This document shows positions 51,997 through 60,801 of a stretch of 64,000 nt of DNA, in pieces. The position numbers and the translations under genes are program-made. Where the stretch lies: positions 1 to 64,000 of the forward strand of contig JARIBI010000203.1 in assembly GCA_029257435.1 (NCBI GenBank), read 5' to 3'. The notes beneath the pieces are model-generated. The model ran no database searches and had not been told where the DNA came from. It saw only the letters and a program-made list of their open reading frames with translations. The number at the start of each line of letters is the position of its first letter. The first letter of the stretch is position 1. Source of the DNA: Sporosarcina sp. GTDB lineage: Bacteria; Bacillota; Bacilli; Bacillales_A; Planococcaceae.

Positions 51997-52096
51997 ACTG
52001 GAAAGACAGCAACGAGCTGTCCGGGTGATCAGAGGCTCCTTGACCGCTCGGCAGTTCTTTTCTGAATAGACGGAGTCGGGCTGGGTTGCCCGGCGC

Positions 52097-52159
52097 AACG
52101 AGCGGGTTCCCTCGCAGAACGAGCGGGTCGTCTCGCGGAACGAGCGGGTCGCCCTCTGT
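52097..52159. repeat. 21-bp tandem repeat, three units, between liaH and liaF
   Basis: AACGAGCGGGT heads recur at 52097, 52118 and 52139, exactly 21 bp apart (for example AACGAGCGGGTCGTCTCGC). Each unit carries CGAG and CTCG ends that can pair, so the RNA could fold into GC-rich hairpins. It is GC-rich against its surroundings and lies inside the lia transcription unit, in a 208-bp gap. Confidence 0.82.
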
Positions 52160-52204
52160 AATCCCACAGTAAAGTACTGACATCGAGAAAGGAGCGGAAG
52201 CAGA

Positions 52205-52906
52205 ATGGTGAGAAGCAAAACAGAACGGACTACATTGTGGGTCATGGCGTTTGCACTTCTGGTATTCGTAGAGGCGGCTTTGTTCGGGAACGGGAACGTC
52301 ATCTTCTTCTTTCTAGGTGCCATTGCCATATACTTTGGTCTTCAGCGCCGCTCGAAATGGCTCGTTATAACAGGCGGCATATTTATCGTAATTGCTTTGC
52401 TCTCGTTATGGAGTTTACGCTTGCTGATTTTCGGTATGCTGATTTATTTGGTTTACCGGTTATGGAAAGGTACGCCTGCGGTAGAAATTATGCGCCCTTT
52501 GAAAGAAACAAAGCGGGAGACGCAGAACGGAATTTGGAAAGACCGGCTGTTCTCCAGTCAGTCAACGCCATTCACCTCCTATGAATGGCAGGATGTCCAT
52601 ATCCAAGGAGTTGTTGGTGATTTCTATATTGACGTGACAGACACCGTATTGCCAAAGCAGACTTCTTTCATCTCCATCCGGCAAGGTTTTGGTCGTGTTA
52701 AAATCGAATTGCCGTACGATTTGCCTGTCCGCATCCATTGTTCCGCCTTGTTTGGTGAATGCCGCCTGTTCGACCTGACGCCTAAACGTTTGTTGAACGA
52801 ATCCATCCATATGAAAGATGGATACGACCGGGAGATCGGCTCAGAGGCTGAACTCATCATCTCACTATCTGTCCGATTCGGAGATGTCGAGGTGATTCGA
52901 AAATGA
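52205..52906 (+). CDS. liaF: LiaF-type inhibitor of the LiaSR system
   Basis: Membrane protein of 233 residues. Four hydrophobic segments in the first 90 residues (WVMAFALLVFVEAALFG, VIFFFLGAIAIYFGL, LVITGGIFIVIALLSLW, LRLLIFGMLIYLVYRLW), then a soluble beta-rich domain typical of LiaF/VraT (DVHIQGVVGDFYIDVTDTVLP, FISIRQGFGRVKIELPYDLPV, SLSVRFGDVEVI). In B. subtilis LiaF keeps LiaS silent until the envelope is stressed. Its last bases overlap liaS (ATGA). Confidence 0.92.
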   Translation: MVRSKTERTTLWVMAFALLVFVEAALFGNGNVIFFFLGAIAIYFGLQRRSKWLVITGGIFIVIALLSLWSLRLLIFGMLIYLVYRLWKGTPAVEIMRPLKETKRETQNGIWKDRLFSSQSTPFTSYEWQDVHIQGVVGDFYIDVTDTVLPKQTSFISIRQGFGRVKIELPYDLPVRIHCSALFGECRLFDLTPKRLLNESIHMKDGYDREIGSEAELIISLSVRFGDVEVIRK

Positions 52907-53949
52907 CCGGACTTTTTTGGCGCGGTATTCTGCTATCCACACTATTCATCACTGTTTGTGCAGGCGGGGTTTATTATATCGTCGAACACTCTCCTTCTTT
53001 CGAATGGCAGTACCTGTACAATGAAGACTTTCTCGATGTTCCCATCGGAGTTTGGCTGCTCGTGATCCCAATTACTCTCGGCTGGATGTTTTCGTATTGG
53101 ATTTACAGCATTGCACGCTCAAAGGAAAAAACCATTGAACGGACGCTCAACCAGCTCGCAGAAGAAGGAACCGCCCGTTCGAATAAAAACATTTCCCGCA
53201 AGATGAATCGCACCATCGCTTCTGTATCAGAGGTATTAGAGACGCAAAAACGAAGTTTGCAGCGGATTACCGATCAACGGGCTGAAGACCAAGACCAAAT
53301 CATTCAAGAACGTCTTATTGAAGAGCGTCAGCGGCTCGCTCGCGAGCTTCATGATTCCGTTTCCCAACAATTGTTCGCAGCCTCGATGCTGTTGTCATCA
53401 CTAACAGAGCAGCCTGAGGAAACGACGCTCCAAAAACCATTGCTCCAAGTCGAACGAATGGTGCAGCAGGCACAACTTGAAATGCGCGCATTATTGCTTC
53501 ATTTACGTCCAGCCGTCTTGAATAGCAAAACTCTCAAAGAAGGACTTGAAGAGCTGCTGACAGAACTGCGGGAAAAAGTGACGTTCACCATTCGATTCCG
53601 ACTGGAAGACGTCCCACTGTCCAAAGGGGCCGAAGATCATTTATTCCGCATCGCACAGGAAACACTGTCAAATACACTCCGGCATGCACAAGCAACAGAA
53701 GTCGATGTTGTATTCATCGAACGCGATGGGTTGTCAATTTTCCGCGTGCAAGATAATGGCGTAGGATTTAGTGAATCCGGCAGCAAAGGCGGCTCGTATG
53801 GCCTTCAAAACGTCAAAGAGCGTGCCGTTGAGATTGGCGGTGTGTGTAAAATTGTATCCGTTCCTTCGCAAGGTACGATTGTCGAAGTGAAATTACCAAT
53901 TCGGACAGAGGAGGAGGAAACGCATGATACGCGTACTACTCGCAGATGA
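52903..53949 (+). CDS. liaS: Sensor histidine kinase LiaS
   Basis: Intramembrane-sensing kinase of 348 residues: two helices near 8-26 and 49-70 with a very short outer loop, a coiled linker, HisKA_3 phospho-acceptor His150 ([15 protein letters not shown]) and ATPase motifs [13 protein letters not shown] and [17 protein letters not shown]. Acts with LiaF and LiaR on cell-wall antibiotic stress. Overlaps liaF by 4 and liaR by 26 bases. Confidence 0.95.
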   Translation: MTGLFWRGILLSTLFITVCAGGVYYIVEHSPSFEWQYLYNEDFLDVPIGVWLLVIPITLGWMFSYWIYSIARSKEKTIERTLNQLAEEGTARSNKNISRKMNRTIASVSEVLETQKRSLQRITDQRAEDQDQIIQERLIEERQRLARELHDSVSQQLFAASMLLSSLTEQPEETTLQKPLLQVERMVQQAQLEMRALLLHLRPAVLNSKTLKEGLEELLTELREKVTFTIRFRLEDVPLSKGAEDHLFRIAQETLSNTLRHAQATEVDVVFIERDGLSIFRVQDNGVGFSESGSKGGSYGLQNVKERAVEIGGVCKIVSVPSQGTIVEVKLPIRTEEEETHDTRTTRR

Positions 53950-54559
53950 TCATGAAATGGTGCGCATTGGCGTATCCGCTTATTTAGGAACCCAACCAGA
54001 TATGGAAGTTGTCGGAGAAGCGGTTGATGGCGGGGATGCCGTTGAAAAAGCACTGGAATTACGGCCAGACATCATTTTAATGGACATGGTTATGCCTGTC
54101 ATGACTGGAGCAGAAGCAACAAAGGCAATTATTCAGCAATGGTCAGAAGCCAAAATCATCGTTGTCACAAGCTTCCTGGATGACGATAAAGTCTATCCAG
54201 CACTTGAAGCAGGCGCTGCCAGTTACATTTTGAAGACGTCGAACGCCAAACGCATTGCTCAAGCCATCCGCGAAACCGTCCAAGGCCAAACAGTTCTGGA
54301 ACCGGAAGTGACAGTCAAAATGATGGAAAAAATGCGGAGCGGCGGATCTGACCAGCCCCTTCACGATGACTTGACACAGCGTGAACTTGAGACGCTGTTA
54401 CTTCTCGCACAAGGTAAATCCAATCAGGAAATTGCGGATGAACTGTTCATTTCCTTAAAAACCGTTAAGACGCACGTCAGTAATGTACTGTCAAAACTCG
54501 ATGTCCAAGACCGTACGCAGGCAGTCATTTATGCATTTCATCATAAATTAGTTCAGTAA
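53924..54559 (+). CDS. liaR: Response regulator LiaR
   Basis: NarL-family regulator of 211 residues with phospho-acceptor Asp54 (IILMDMVMP), switch residues VVTSFLDD and ILKT, and a C-terminal LuxR-type helix-turn-helix ([22 protein letters not shown]). Expected to activate the lia operon itself. Followed directly by a strong terminator. Confidence 0.95.
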   Translation: MIRVLLADDHEMVRIGVSAYLGTQPDMEVVGEAVDGGDAVEKALELRPDIILMDMVMPVMTGAEATKAIIQQWSEAKIIVVTSFLDDDKVYPALEAGAASYILKTSNAKRIAQAIRETVQGQTVLEPEVTVKMMEKMRSGGSDQPLHDDLTQRELETLLLLAQGKSNQEIADELFISLKTVKTHVSNVLSKLDVQDRTQAVIYAFHHKLVQ

Positions 54560-54600
54560 AAAACGCGCAGCCAGGGTGTATCCCGGACTGCGCGTTTTTT
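54558..54600. terminator. Bidirectional terminator between liaR and the convergent channel gene
   Basis: AAAAAACGCGCAG pairs with CTGCGCGTTTTTT; the inner bases CCAGGG and CCCGGA extend the stem. It overlaps the liaR stop and serves both convergent genes. Confidence 0.9.
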
Positions 54601-54602
54601 CG

Positions 54603-56510
54603 TCATTCGTGGTTATAATCATCTTTAGGCTTCTGATTGTTCCATTGCTCATGCGCTTCTTTGTTAAATCGGCTCCGCTGATCGTGGTCCCCGTATGGAT
54701 ATTCTTCCCCTGGTTCCACTTCGTTATAGCCTGTATCCACATCATCTTCCGTGAACGAAATTGGATCATTCCCTCCAAAGTTCTCAGCTGGCGGGACTTC
54801 ATTCACATCAGGATGTACAGGTCCTCGCAATCCCGCTTCCGGATCATCCGTGAAGTCATCTGCAGTGGGTGCAGGAGGAGCTTGCTCAGTTGCTCGTTTC
54901 AACTGTTCCTTTTCACGATCAACTTGAGCTTTTGAAGCATCCATACCTTGTTTTGCTTGTTGCTTTGCCTGCTCTGCATTTTGTTTCATTTCCTCTTTTT
55001 GCTGCTTCCAACTTTCTTTTGAGACGTCTGCTTCCTGCAAGCTGGACTCCATCTTAGACAAATAACGGGATGCATGATCGCGTCCGCCCAGTCCGAATGC
55101 CAATCCAAATGCCAGTGCAACGCCACCCAGGATGAGAATGAATGCAGCATTGATAATTGCTGGGGCAATTCCAAGCTGACTAAGTGCCATAAAGAATGCA
55201 AACGCCAAGATTGCGTATTTGGCAACATAGCGAAGCATGTGCGGGTTGCCTGACTTCGTTTGCATGACACTTCCGATGAACTTCTCTGCCAGATTCGCAA
55301 GCCAGAACCCAACTGCAAGTATCAATACAGCCGCAAGCACCATTGGCAAGTACGCGAAAATCGCAGTTGCCAGAGTCACCATAAATGCGAGTTGGACAAT
55401 TTGGAGCGCTTCTACAACAAATAATAGAATCACTATAATTTGTACAATCGTTCCGATAACAGATGAAACTGTAAAGCTGCCAGTCCGGTTTGTTGACTTC
55501 ACACCCATCTTATTCGATAGGGAGTCCACACCGAGATTTGCGAGTAGCGTTTCCACAATCCCTTTAATCCACTTCGCTACGTACACACCTGCGAGAATCA
55601 ATGCAATCGCTACGATGATTTTAGGAAGCATCACCATAATGTCATTTAACATGGCAATCGCAGGTTGAGAAATTCCTTCTAAGTCTAGTACTTCAAGTGC
55701 TGAAATCGTGACAGGTATCAAAATCAGAACGAACACGATGGTTCCGATCACTTTTGAAATACTTGTCCCTTTTACAGCGGATGAAACTTTCAATTTGTCC
55801 GCGACCTTGTCTAAACCAATTGACTCGAGCAGCTTCGTCACAATCATACGAACAATTTTAGCGATAATAATCCCTACAGCAAAGATTAGTGCCACACCAA
55901 CAAGCTTAGGGATAAATGCGACAAATCCGGTTAACAAGTTTTCAAACGGACCGCTTACTCCACTTAAACCAAGCGCATTCAATACCGCTGGGATAAACAG
56001 AAGTAAAATTAAATAAAATGCGACGTTTGCAGCCGTCGAAATCCATTGTGCTTTATCGACTGACTGTGCAGATCCGCCTACTTTAGAGACGTACTTGTGT
56101 ACATTCACTTTGTGTCCTGCAGATAGAATAAGTTTTTTTACAAGAGTCGCAAGCACCCAAGCCAGTAGCAGGATCAAACCTGCTTTTAGGATTCCAAGTA
56201 TCGCACCGCTTAATCCTGCAAAAACATTCAGGAATGGTGAAGAAATTGTGTTGAGGTTCATCATATTGAAGAAGATGAGAACGGTCAGCAGTAAAATACC
56301 GAAGAATACGATTTTGCCTGCGATTTTGTCGGCACTCCATTTTTGGTGCTGCATGTTTAATCGTTCATTCATGCGTCCTTTTTTCATAGCTTTGACTACT
56401 GCACCTTCGGCAACTTTAGCAATGATAAAACCGATGATAAGTACAATAATGCCGAGCAGCAGATCAGGCAGCCAGCTGAAAAGGTTTGAATAATACGGGT
56501 CTCTGAACAT
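54603..56510 (-). CDS. TM-helix-repeat mechanosensitive-channel-like protein
   Basis: Membrane protein of 635 residues. Up to residue about 450 it shows repeated units of the conserved TM-helix type (GIIVLIIGFIIAKVAEGAVVK, IFAVGIIIAKIVRMIVTKLLE, ALILAGVYVAKWIKGIVETL, LILAVGFWLANLAEKFIGS), each followed by a short loop and a hydrophobic pair. The true MscS beta domain is not evident. The last 150 residues are cytoplasmic: a helical, glutamine/lysine-rich stretch near 490-545, an acidic Pro-rich tail and a final motif FNKEAHEQWNNQKPK. Probably an ion channel or membrane-tension protein; function unproven. ATG behind GGAGGATCCTA. Confidence 0.82.
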   Translation of the reverse strand: MFRDPYYSNLFSWLPDLLLGIIVLIIGFIIAKVAEGAVVKAMKKGRMNERLNMQHQKWSADKIAGKIVFFGILLLTVLIFFNMMNLNTISSPFLNVFAGLSGAILGILKAGLILLLAWVLATLVKKLILSAGHKVNVHKYVSKVGGSAQSVDKAQWISTAANVAFYLILLLFIPAVLNALGLSGVSGPFENLLTGFVAFIPKLVGVALIFAVGIIIAKIVRMIVTKLLESIGLDKVADKLKVSSAVKGTSISKVIGTIVFVLILIPVTISALEVLDLEGISQPAIAMLNDIMVMLPKIIVAIALILAGVYVAKWIKGIVETLLANLGVDSLSNKMGVKSTNRTGSFTVSSVIGTIVQIIVILLFVVEALQIVQLAFMVTLATAIFAYLPMVLAAVLILAVGFWLANLAEKFIGSVMQTKSGNPHMLRYVAKYAILAFAFFMALSQLGIAPAIINAAFILILGGVALAFGLAFGLGGRDHASRYLSKMESSLQEADVSKESWKQQKEEMKQNAEQAKQQAKQGMDASKAQVDREKEQLKRATEQAPPAPTADDFTDDPEAGLRGPVHPDVNEVPPAENFGGNDPISFTEDDVDTGYNEVEPGEEYPYGDHDQRSRFNKEAHEQWNNQKPKDDYNHE

Positions 56511-56650
56511 TAGGATCCTCCATTCTAGTAAATAGTCTAGTAACCTATTCCTATAAACGGCAGTTCGTAAACCTGCTAACTATGAAATCATGAAAAAGCT
56601 GAGGAATGTTCGCCCGTACTCCGTGCAGTTCATCAATCAATCCACTGAGA

Positions 56651-56683
56651 GAAAAACCAGCCGACTGAATCAGTCAACTGGTT
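56651..56683 (-). terminator. Terminator after the small acidic protein gene
   Basis: On the minus strand AACCAGTTGACTGA pairs with TCAGTCGGCTGGTT, followed by TTTTCTC. The stem begins at the stop codon. Confidence 0.85.
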
Positions 56684-56949
56684 TATGTGTTACGTTTAGA
56701 TGCATTCCACTCGGAGTGGGCTTTTTCATTATGTGTACGCTGAGAGGTTTTTTCCTCATTTTCCGTAAATATAGAAGGAGCATGCTCCCCGGTCTCGTCT
56801 CGTTCGTTCTCAAGAAACTCATGGGTGTAATTCGAATCAGCAGGGTCAGACAATGGCAGCTCATCCGCAGGTCCCGCTGGCTTCCCTTGCTTAGGCACTT
56901 TGGGTTCTAAGTCTTCCTTGTTTGGATATTTACCGTCTTTAATGGTCAT
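56683..56949 (-). CDS. Small acidic hypothetical protein
   Basis: Soluble, acidic protein of 88 residues with no recognised domain; composition (many Glu, Asp, Pro, Lys, Asn) suggests disorder. Its end, HNEKAHSEWNASK, echoes the FNKEAHEQWNNQK motif at the end of the neighbouring channel-like protein. ATG at 56949 follows GGGAGGAG at 8 bases and is preferred to an ATG 10 codons earlier. The strong ribosome site and dedicated terminator support a real gene. Confidence 0.72.
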   Translation of the reverse strand: MTIKDGKYPNKEDLEPKVPKQGKPAGPADELPLSDPADSNYTHEFLENERDETGEHAPSIFTENEEKTSQRTHNEKAHSEWNASKRNT

Positions 56950-57030
56950 TCCAATCACTCCTCCCGCAAACCATTTCAACTAATAGCCGTTGTTATCCCT
57001 ATACCATTCCCTGAATTATTGTGATTCAAA

Positions 57031-57074
57031 CAAAAATGAGACTGCGGGAACGATTCTCCCCACAAGTCTCATTT
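57031..57074 (-). terminator. Terminator of the exopolysaccharide cluster
   Basis: On the minus strand AAATGAGACT pairs perfectly with AGTCTCATTT, with an inner GGGGA/TTCCC stem, then TTTGTTTG. It lies 100 bp after the last gene of the cluster; nothing else is seen in the gap 56950-57173. Confidence 0.87.
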
Positions 57075-57173
57075 GGTAAAGACAAAGCTAATGTCACCTA
57101 AACAGTTCTCATTGTACTGACTTGAAGGACATCAGTAGTTTTCCATCCATAGGAGTGCAATGAGACAATTTTT

Positions 57174-58166
57174 TCAGTAACTATTATTTTGCCCTTTATC
57201 ACTTATTAATTTAGCGGCTACATTCATATCGAATTTATTGTTCTCTGTTTTTGCTGAAAATAACACAATCGGACCTGAACCTGTAACACGTTGCACGTCC
57301 CAAACCATGCCCTCGAACTTATTATATGAACTATCTGCTATTAGTAATTGTTTAGACCGCTCCGTCAATTGTACTTGTAATCCTGTAAAAAGATTCCCAG
57401 AGCTTTCATTTGGAATCGTAATAGAACCTATGATTTGTATCCCTGTTACACAATCATCAATCGTCATATTTTCAAAACGATTTGCATTAATCCAACTGTA
57501 AGTTCCAGCCCCAGGATTCTCAGTTTTTAGTTGGATGGCTGTTTTAAATCCTACGATTGAGATATTTTCAAACAAGACAAAGCTAATATTGTGCCACTTT
57601 CCTTTGGCATAGAGAGATAGACCCGTCCCCTTGTTGCTTTTACTTTTGTTGATAATTGTCATATCTTCAACCCGAGTCTTATTCGAAGCATCATACTGAT
57701 CATTGCCTTTTAGAAAAATAACTTCTGATTGAAAGACTGGATCCATTATGTGAATCGTCCCGTTCCTAATAACAGAATCCTTTTCAACCGTCAGCACTCG
57801 ATAGTTTCCTTTGACGGATAGGACAGAATTAGTTCCAAACTCTAGTTCTACACCTTTTTTAACAGTAAAACCAGATTTGATTGTATACACCTTATTGGCT
57901 TTCAACTTTACTTTTTCTTTCTTTTGCGCAACACAAAAATCGATAGCCTGCTGAATTGCCTTTGAATAGTCCTCTGTCTGACCGTTCTCACTTGTAATGA
58001 AATCTTCTACCTCTACCGTATCTCCTTGTTGATTCAGGCTTTTTTGTTCCACATGTGCGCTTCCCCATATATCGGTGTTCCACATTAAATAGAGAACAAC
58101 GGCAATGTTGATGACAATAATCGCCATATATCGAGTTAAAACATTTTTCACTTTCATTTGAATCAT
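57174..58166 (-). CDS. Membrane-anchored right-handed beta-helix protein
   Basis: Protein of 330 residues with one N-terminal membrane helix (about 15-30) and an outer domain built of short repeating strands typical of parallel beta-helix enzymes: VYTIKSGFTVKKGVELEFGTN, SVIRNGTIHIMD, ISFVLFENISIVGFKTAIQL, RFENMTIDDCVTGIQIIGS. The EDYSKAIQQAIDFC start resembles pectate-lyase/glycosidase-type beta-helix domains (TEAIQKAID). Probably binds, modifies or cleaves the polysaccharide made by this cluster; catalytic residues were not identified. Last gene of the cluster, 8 bp after manC. Confidence 0.78.
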   Translation of the reverse strand: MIQMKVKNVLTRYMAIIVINIAVVLYLMWNTDIWGSAHVEQKSLNQQGDTVEVEDFITSENGQTEDYSKAIQQAIDFCVAQKKEKVKLKANKVYTIKSGFTVKKGVELEFGTNSVLSVKGNYRVLTVEKDSVIRNGTIHIMDPVFQSEVIFLKGNDQYDASNKTRVEDMTIINKSKSNKGTGLSLYAKGKWHNISFVLFENISIVGFKTAIQLKTENPGAGTYSWINANRFENMTIDDCVTGIQIIGSITIPNESSGNLFTGLQVQLTERSKQLLIADSSYNKFEGMVWDVQRVTGSGPIVLFSAKTENNKFDMNVAAKLISDKGQNNSY

Positions 58167-58174
58167 TCGCTTTC

Positions 58175-59551
58175 CTAGCTCACAACTGCACTACAATGCG
58201 TCACCACCTCATCCCACTTCATGTATATGCGAATGATATCTTCTTCTATAAGCTTAGAACCCGATTGAACTTCAATAAATTCTAAATCTGTAGATGCCTT
58301 TATACCATGCGCTGCTTCTATCGGAATTTGCAGTACATCTCCCGCTTTCACGGAGTACAGTTCGCCATTAAGCGCGAATTCCCCTATACCTTTAATAATT
58401 GTCCAAACTTCCTGTCGATAGCTATGTTTCTGATAACTAATATTTTTTGAGGCTTTTATACATATGCGTTTTGTAATTACCTCGGCTCCGTCTCTTACCT
58501 TCATATGATCGAGTACGCGATACCAGCCCCACCTCCGTTCTTCGTACATGGGCCGTTTGTTCACAACGTCTATTAGTTCTTTAACTCGTGGACTTTCACT
58601 TTTTTTCGAAACCAGAATGCCATCAGGGCTTGCTGCAATAATTAGATCTTTCACACCGATTGCCGCAATAGGAATAGTCAGCTCGTTTATTAAGTGGGTG
58701 TTGTAGGAATTCTCAGTCATTACACAATTCCCGATTTCATTTGCAGACATTTCTTCTGTTAGCGTGTTCCATGTGCCAAGGTCTTTCCACTCTCCTTCAT
58801 AAGGAAGAGCGACTACCTTCTCCGCTTTTTCGACAACTTCATAATCAAACGAACGATTAGGCAGAAGCGAATACTTCTTGTAAAGTTCGTCATATACGAT
58901 TGGCAATCCCCGATCCTCCAGGATTGACAATATATACTCCAACTTAAACGCAAACACGCCTGTGTTCCACAATGCGTGCTGTTCTATCAAATCTTCTGCT
59001 TGCTGATAAGTAGGCTTTTCCTTAAAATGACTGACCTCTAAATATTCCAGCTGCTGACTATCACTTTTTGGAGTCAGATAGCCATACTTCTCTGATGGGA
59101 ATGTCGGCTTCTTCCCTATTAATGCAAGGTTTGCATGGGAGTAATTAAGTGTGTCTTCTAACTCACCCACTCGTTTAAAAAAACTCTCTTCAACGTACGG
59201 ATCAACAGGAAGTACTGCAACAACTTCCTGTGAACCAACCCCTTTGACAGAATATAAGTAAACTGCGGCTAGGGCGATTGCCGAAAAAGTATCTCTTCTT
59301 TCGGGTTCAATACTAAGAGGAATACCAGAACCAATTTGGTTTTGAATTGCATCTACCTGAGACTTGCTTGTGGCGATCATTGCAGATTGCTGCAGACCAG
59401 CCTTATCCAGCTGTCTCCACACTCTTTGTAACATCGATTCCATCAGACCCTCATCATCAGCAAGCACTTGCAGAAATTGTTTTGATCGTGATTCATTAGA
59501 TAATGGCCACAAGCGTTTTCCAGATCCACCAGATAGTAAAATTAATTCCAA
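58175..59551 (-). CDS. manC: Mannose-1-phosphate guanylyltransferase / mannose-6-phosphate isomerase
   Basis: Type II bifunctional enzyme of 458 residues that makes GDP-mannose. Nucleotidyltransferase domain: LSGGSGKRLWPLSNESRSKQF at the N-terminus, LPVDPYVEE, FKEKPTY, LWNTGVFAFKLE. C-terminal cupin isomerase domain from about 350: QKHSYRQEVWTIIKGIGEF, GDVLQIPIEAAHGIKA. Start TTG at 59551, 8 bases after AGGAG. Supplies an activated sugar for the surrounding glycosyltransferases. Confidence 0.93.
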   Translation of the reverse strand: MELILLSGGSGKRLWPLSNESRSKQFLQVLADDEGLMESMLQRVWRQLDKAGLQQSAMIATSKSQVDAIQNQIGSGIPLSIEPERRDTFSAIALAAVYLYSVKGVGSQEVVAVLPVDPYVEESFFKRVGELEDTLNYSHANLALIGKKPTFPSEKYGYLTPKSDSQQLEYLEVSHFKEKPTYQQAEDLIEQHALWNTGVFAFKLEYILSILEDRGLPIVYDELYKKYSLLPNRSFDYEVVEKAEKVVALPYEGEWKDLGTWNTLTEEMSANEIGNCVMTENSYNTHLINELTIPIAAIGVKDLIIAASPDGILVSKKSESPRVKELIDVVNKRPMYEERRWGWYRVLDHMKVRDGAEVITKRICIKASKNISYQKHSYRQEVWTIIKGIGEFALNGELYSVKAGDVLQIPIEAAHGIKASTDLEFIEVQSGSKLIEEDIIRIYMKWDEVVTHCSAVVS

Positions 59552-59590
59552 GTCTGATTCTCCTATTCACTTTTCTTTTTGGAACGTTTA

Positions 59591-60769
59591 TCATGCTGTG
59601 TATGCTGAAACTAATTGGTCACCTACTTTTTCCTGTGAGAAATGCTCCGACACAAAATCGCACGCCTTCGCAGTTACCATTCCTGCTAATTCATGGTCGT
59701 TCAAAAGTCGTTCAATCTCCGTAATAAATTCGTCATTATGCTCGCAAACAAACGCTTCTTCCTGATGGGTAAAACCAATTCCTGAATTGGTTATCGTACT
59801 CATGACTATCGGACAGCCAAGACCCGCTGCTTCCAATATTTTGTTTTGCTGACCAGCACCAAAACGCAGAGGGCAAACATAGACAGCCGCCTTCCATTGC
59901 CACGGCCTAATATCTTCTACAAATCCCGTTACGACAACGCCAGGGATCGTGTTCAACTTTTTTATGTCAGCTGCAGGATTTGCTCCTACTAGCCAGCATT
60001 CCAAATCAGGGTTTTTTGCTTTAAGTGGAAGGTAAATATCTTTCACAAGCCTTTTGGCTGCGTCGACATTGGGGGCATAGTCCATGGTTCCAGTGAATAC
60101 TAATGCATTCATTCTGTTTACCGAAAGATTCCGATGAAAGTAGGTCAAGTCAATATAATTAGGAACTATATCTACTTCTTTGACCCGTCTGGAATGAAGA
60201 AATTCCTTATCCGCCGGAGAGGTAATAATAGCTTTGGAACTTTGTGTTTTTATGAACAGTTCATACCTTTTCATCCTCCCCAATTCCCCCCGGACGATCA
60301 GCTTTTCGAATGGATTATTTGACCATTGGTATCTTCTTTCCAAGTTCAGGCTGATTGCATCAATATAGTCCACAATTACTTTTGAACCTGAGGTATTTAA
60401 TGACTGGAAATTATGGAGCATTTTTGATTGCACGTGTAGAATGTCATAATGCGTTCCACTTAAAATCCGTTCAAGAAGCACGTTTAAAATAGGAAATGAA
60501 GCGAGCGATACACTTAATGGATATCCTTTAAAAAGAAAACTTCTTATAATTGAAAAGCGATTGTTTTTTGCATTCATTTTGTACTTTTCATCATTCCCGC
60601 CGTTCAATAAAGAAGAACCGCAGCACCAGGATGCTTCCTCATTTTCTTGATACAGGCAGTGAACGGTATGTCCTTTATTCACTAAACTTCTTATTTGCTG
60701 ATACGCTCTCACTTGATCCCCTTTACCGGGAATTTCCGGCTTTCGATGAGTAATAAATAAGATGTTCAT
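59591..60769 (-). CDS. Glycosyltransferase (GT4-like)
   Basis: GT-B-fold enzyme of 392 residues. N-terminal FITHRKPEIPGKGDQVRAYQ and C-terminal sugar-nucleotide domain FTGTMDYAPNVDAAKRLV, CWLVGANP, GFVEDIRPWQ, CPLRFGAGQQNKILEAAGLGCPIV with the EAAGLG-type E-x7-E region. Resembles sugar-transfer PEP-CTERM/EpsF-like enzymes. Donor and acceptor unknown. ATG behind GGGGATAGCAC. Confidence 0.9.
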   Translation of the reverse strand: MNILFITHRKPEIPGKGDQVRAYQQIRSLVNKGHTVHCLYQENEEASWCCGSSLLNGGNDEKYKMNAKNNRFSIIRSFLFKGYPLSVSLASFPILNVLLERILSGTHYDILHVQSKMLHNFQSLNTSGSKVIVDYIDAISLNLERRYQWSNNPFEKLIVRGELGRMKRYELFIKTQSSKAIITSPADKEFLHSRRVKEVDIVPNYIDLTYFHRNLSVNRMNALVFTGTMDYAPNVDAAKRLVKDIYLPLKAKNPDLECWLVGANPAADIKKLNTIPGVVVTGFVEDIRPWQWKAAVYVCPLRFGAGQQNKILEAAGLGCPIVMSTITNSGIGFTHQEEAFVCEHNDEFITEIERLLNDHELAGMVTAKACDFVSEHFSQEKVGDQLVSAYTA

Positions 60770-60801
60770 GTGCTATCCCCTTTATTCAAATTGAAGCGCA
60801 A

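Noticed and set aside
51875..52329. Minus-strand frames with repeated DPLV peptides over the 21-bp repeat
   Set aside because: The peptide repeats are simply the translation of the 21-bp DNA repeat in a frame opposite to the lia operon; no start signal supports expression.
52562..52860. Minus-strand open frames inside liaF
   Set aside because: They are opposite a conserved LiaF reading frame and have no ribosome site or recognisable product.
56590..56910. Plus-strand 106-codon frame opposite the small acidic protein
   Set aside because: It runs through the terminator hairpin, lacks a ribosome site and resembles nothing; the minus-strand gene has GGGAGGAG and its own terminator.
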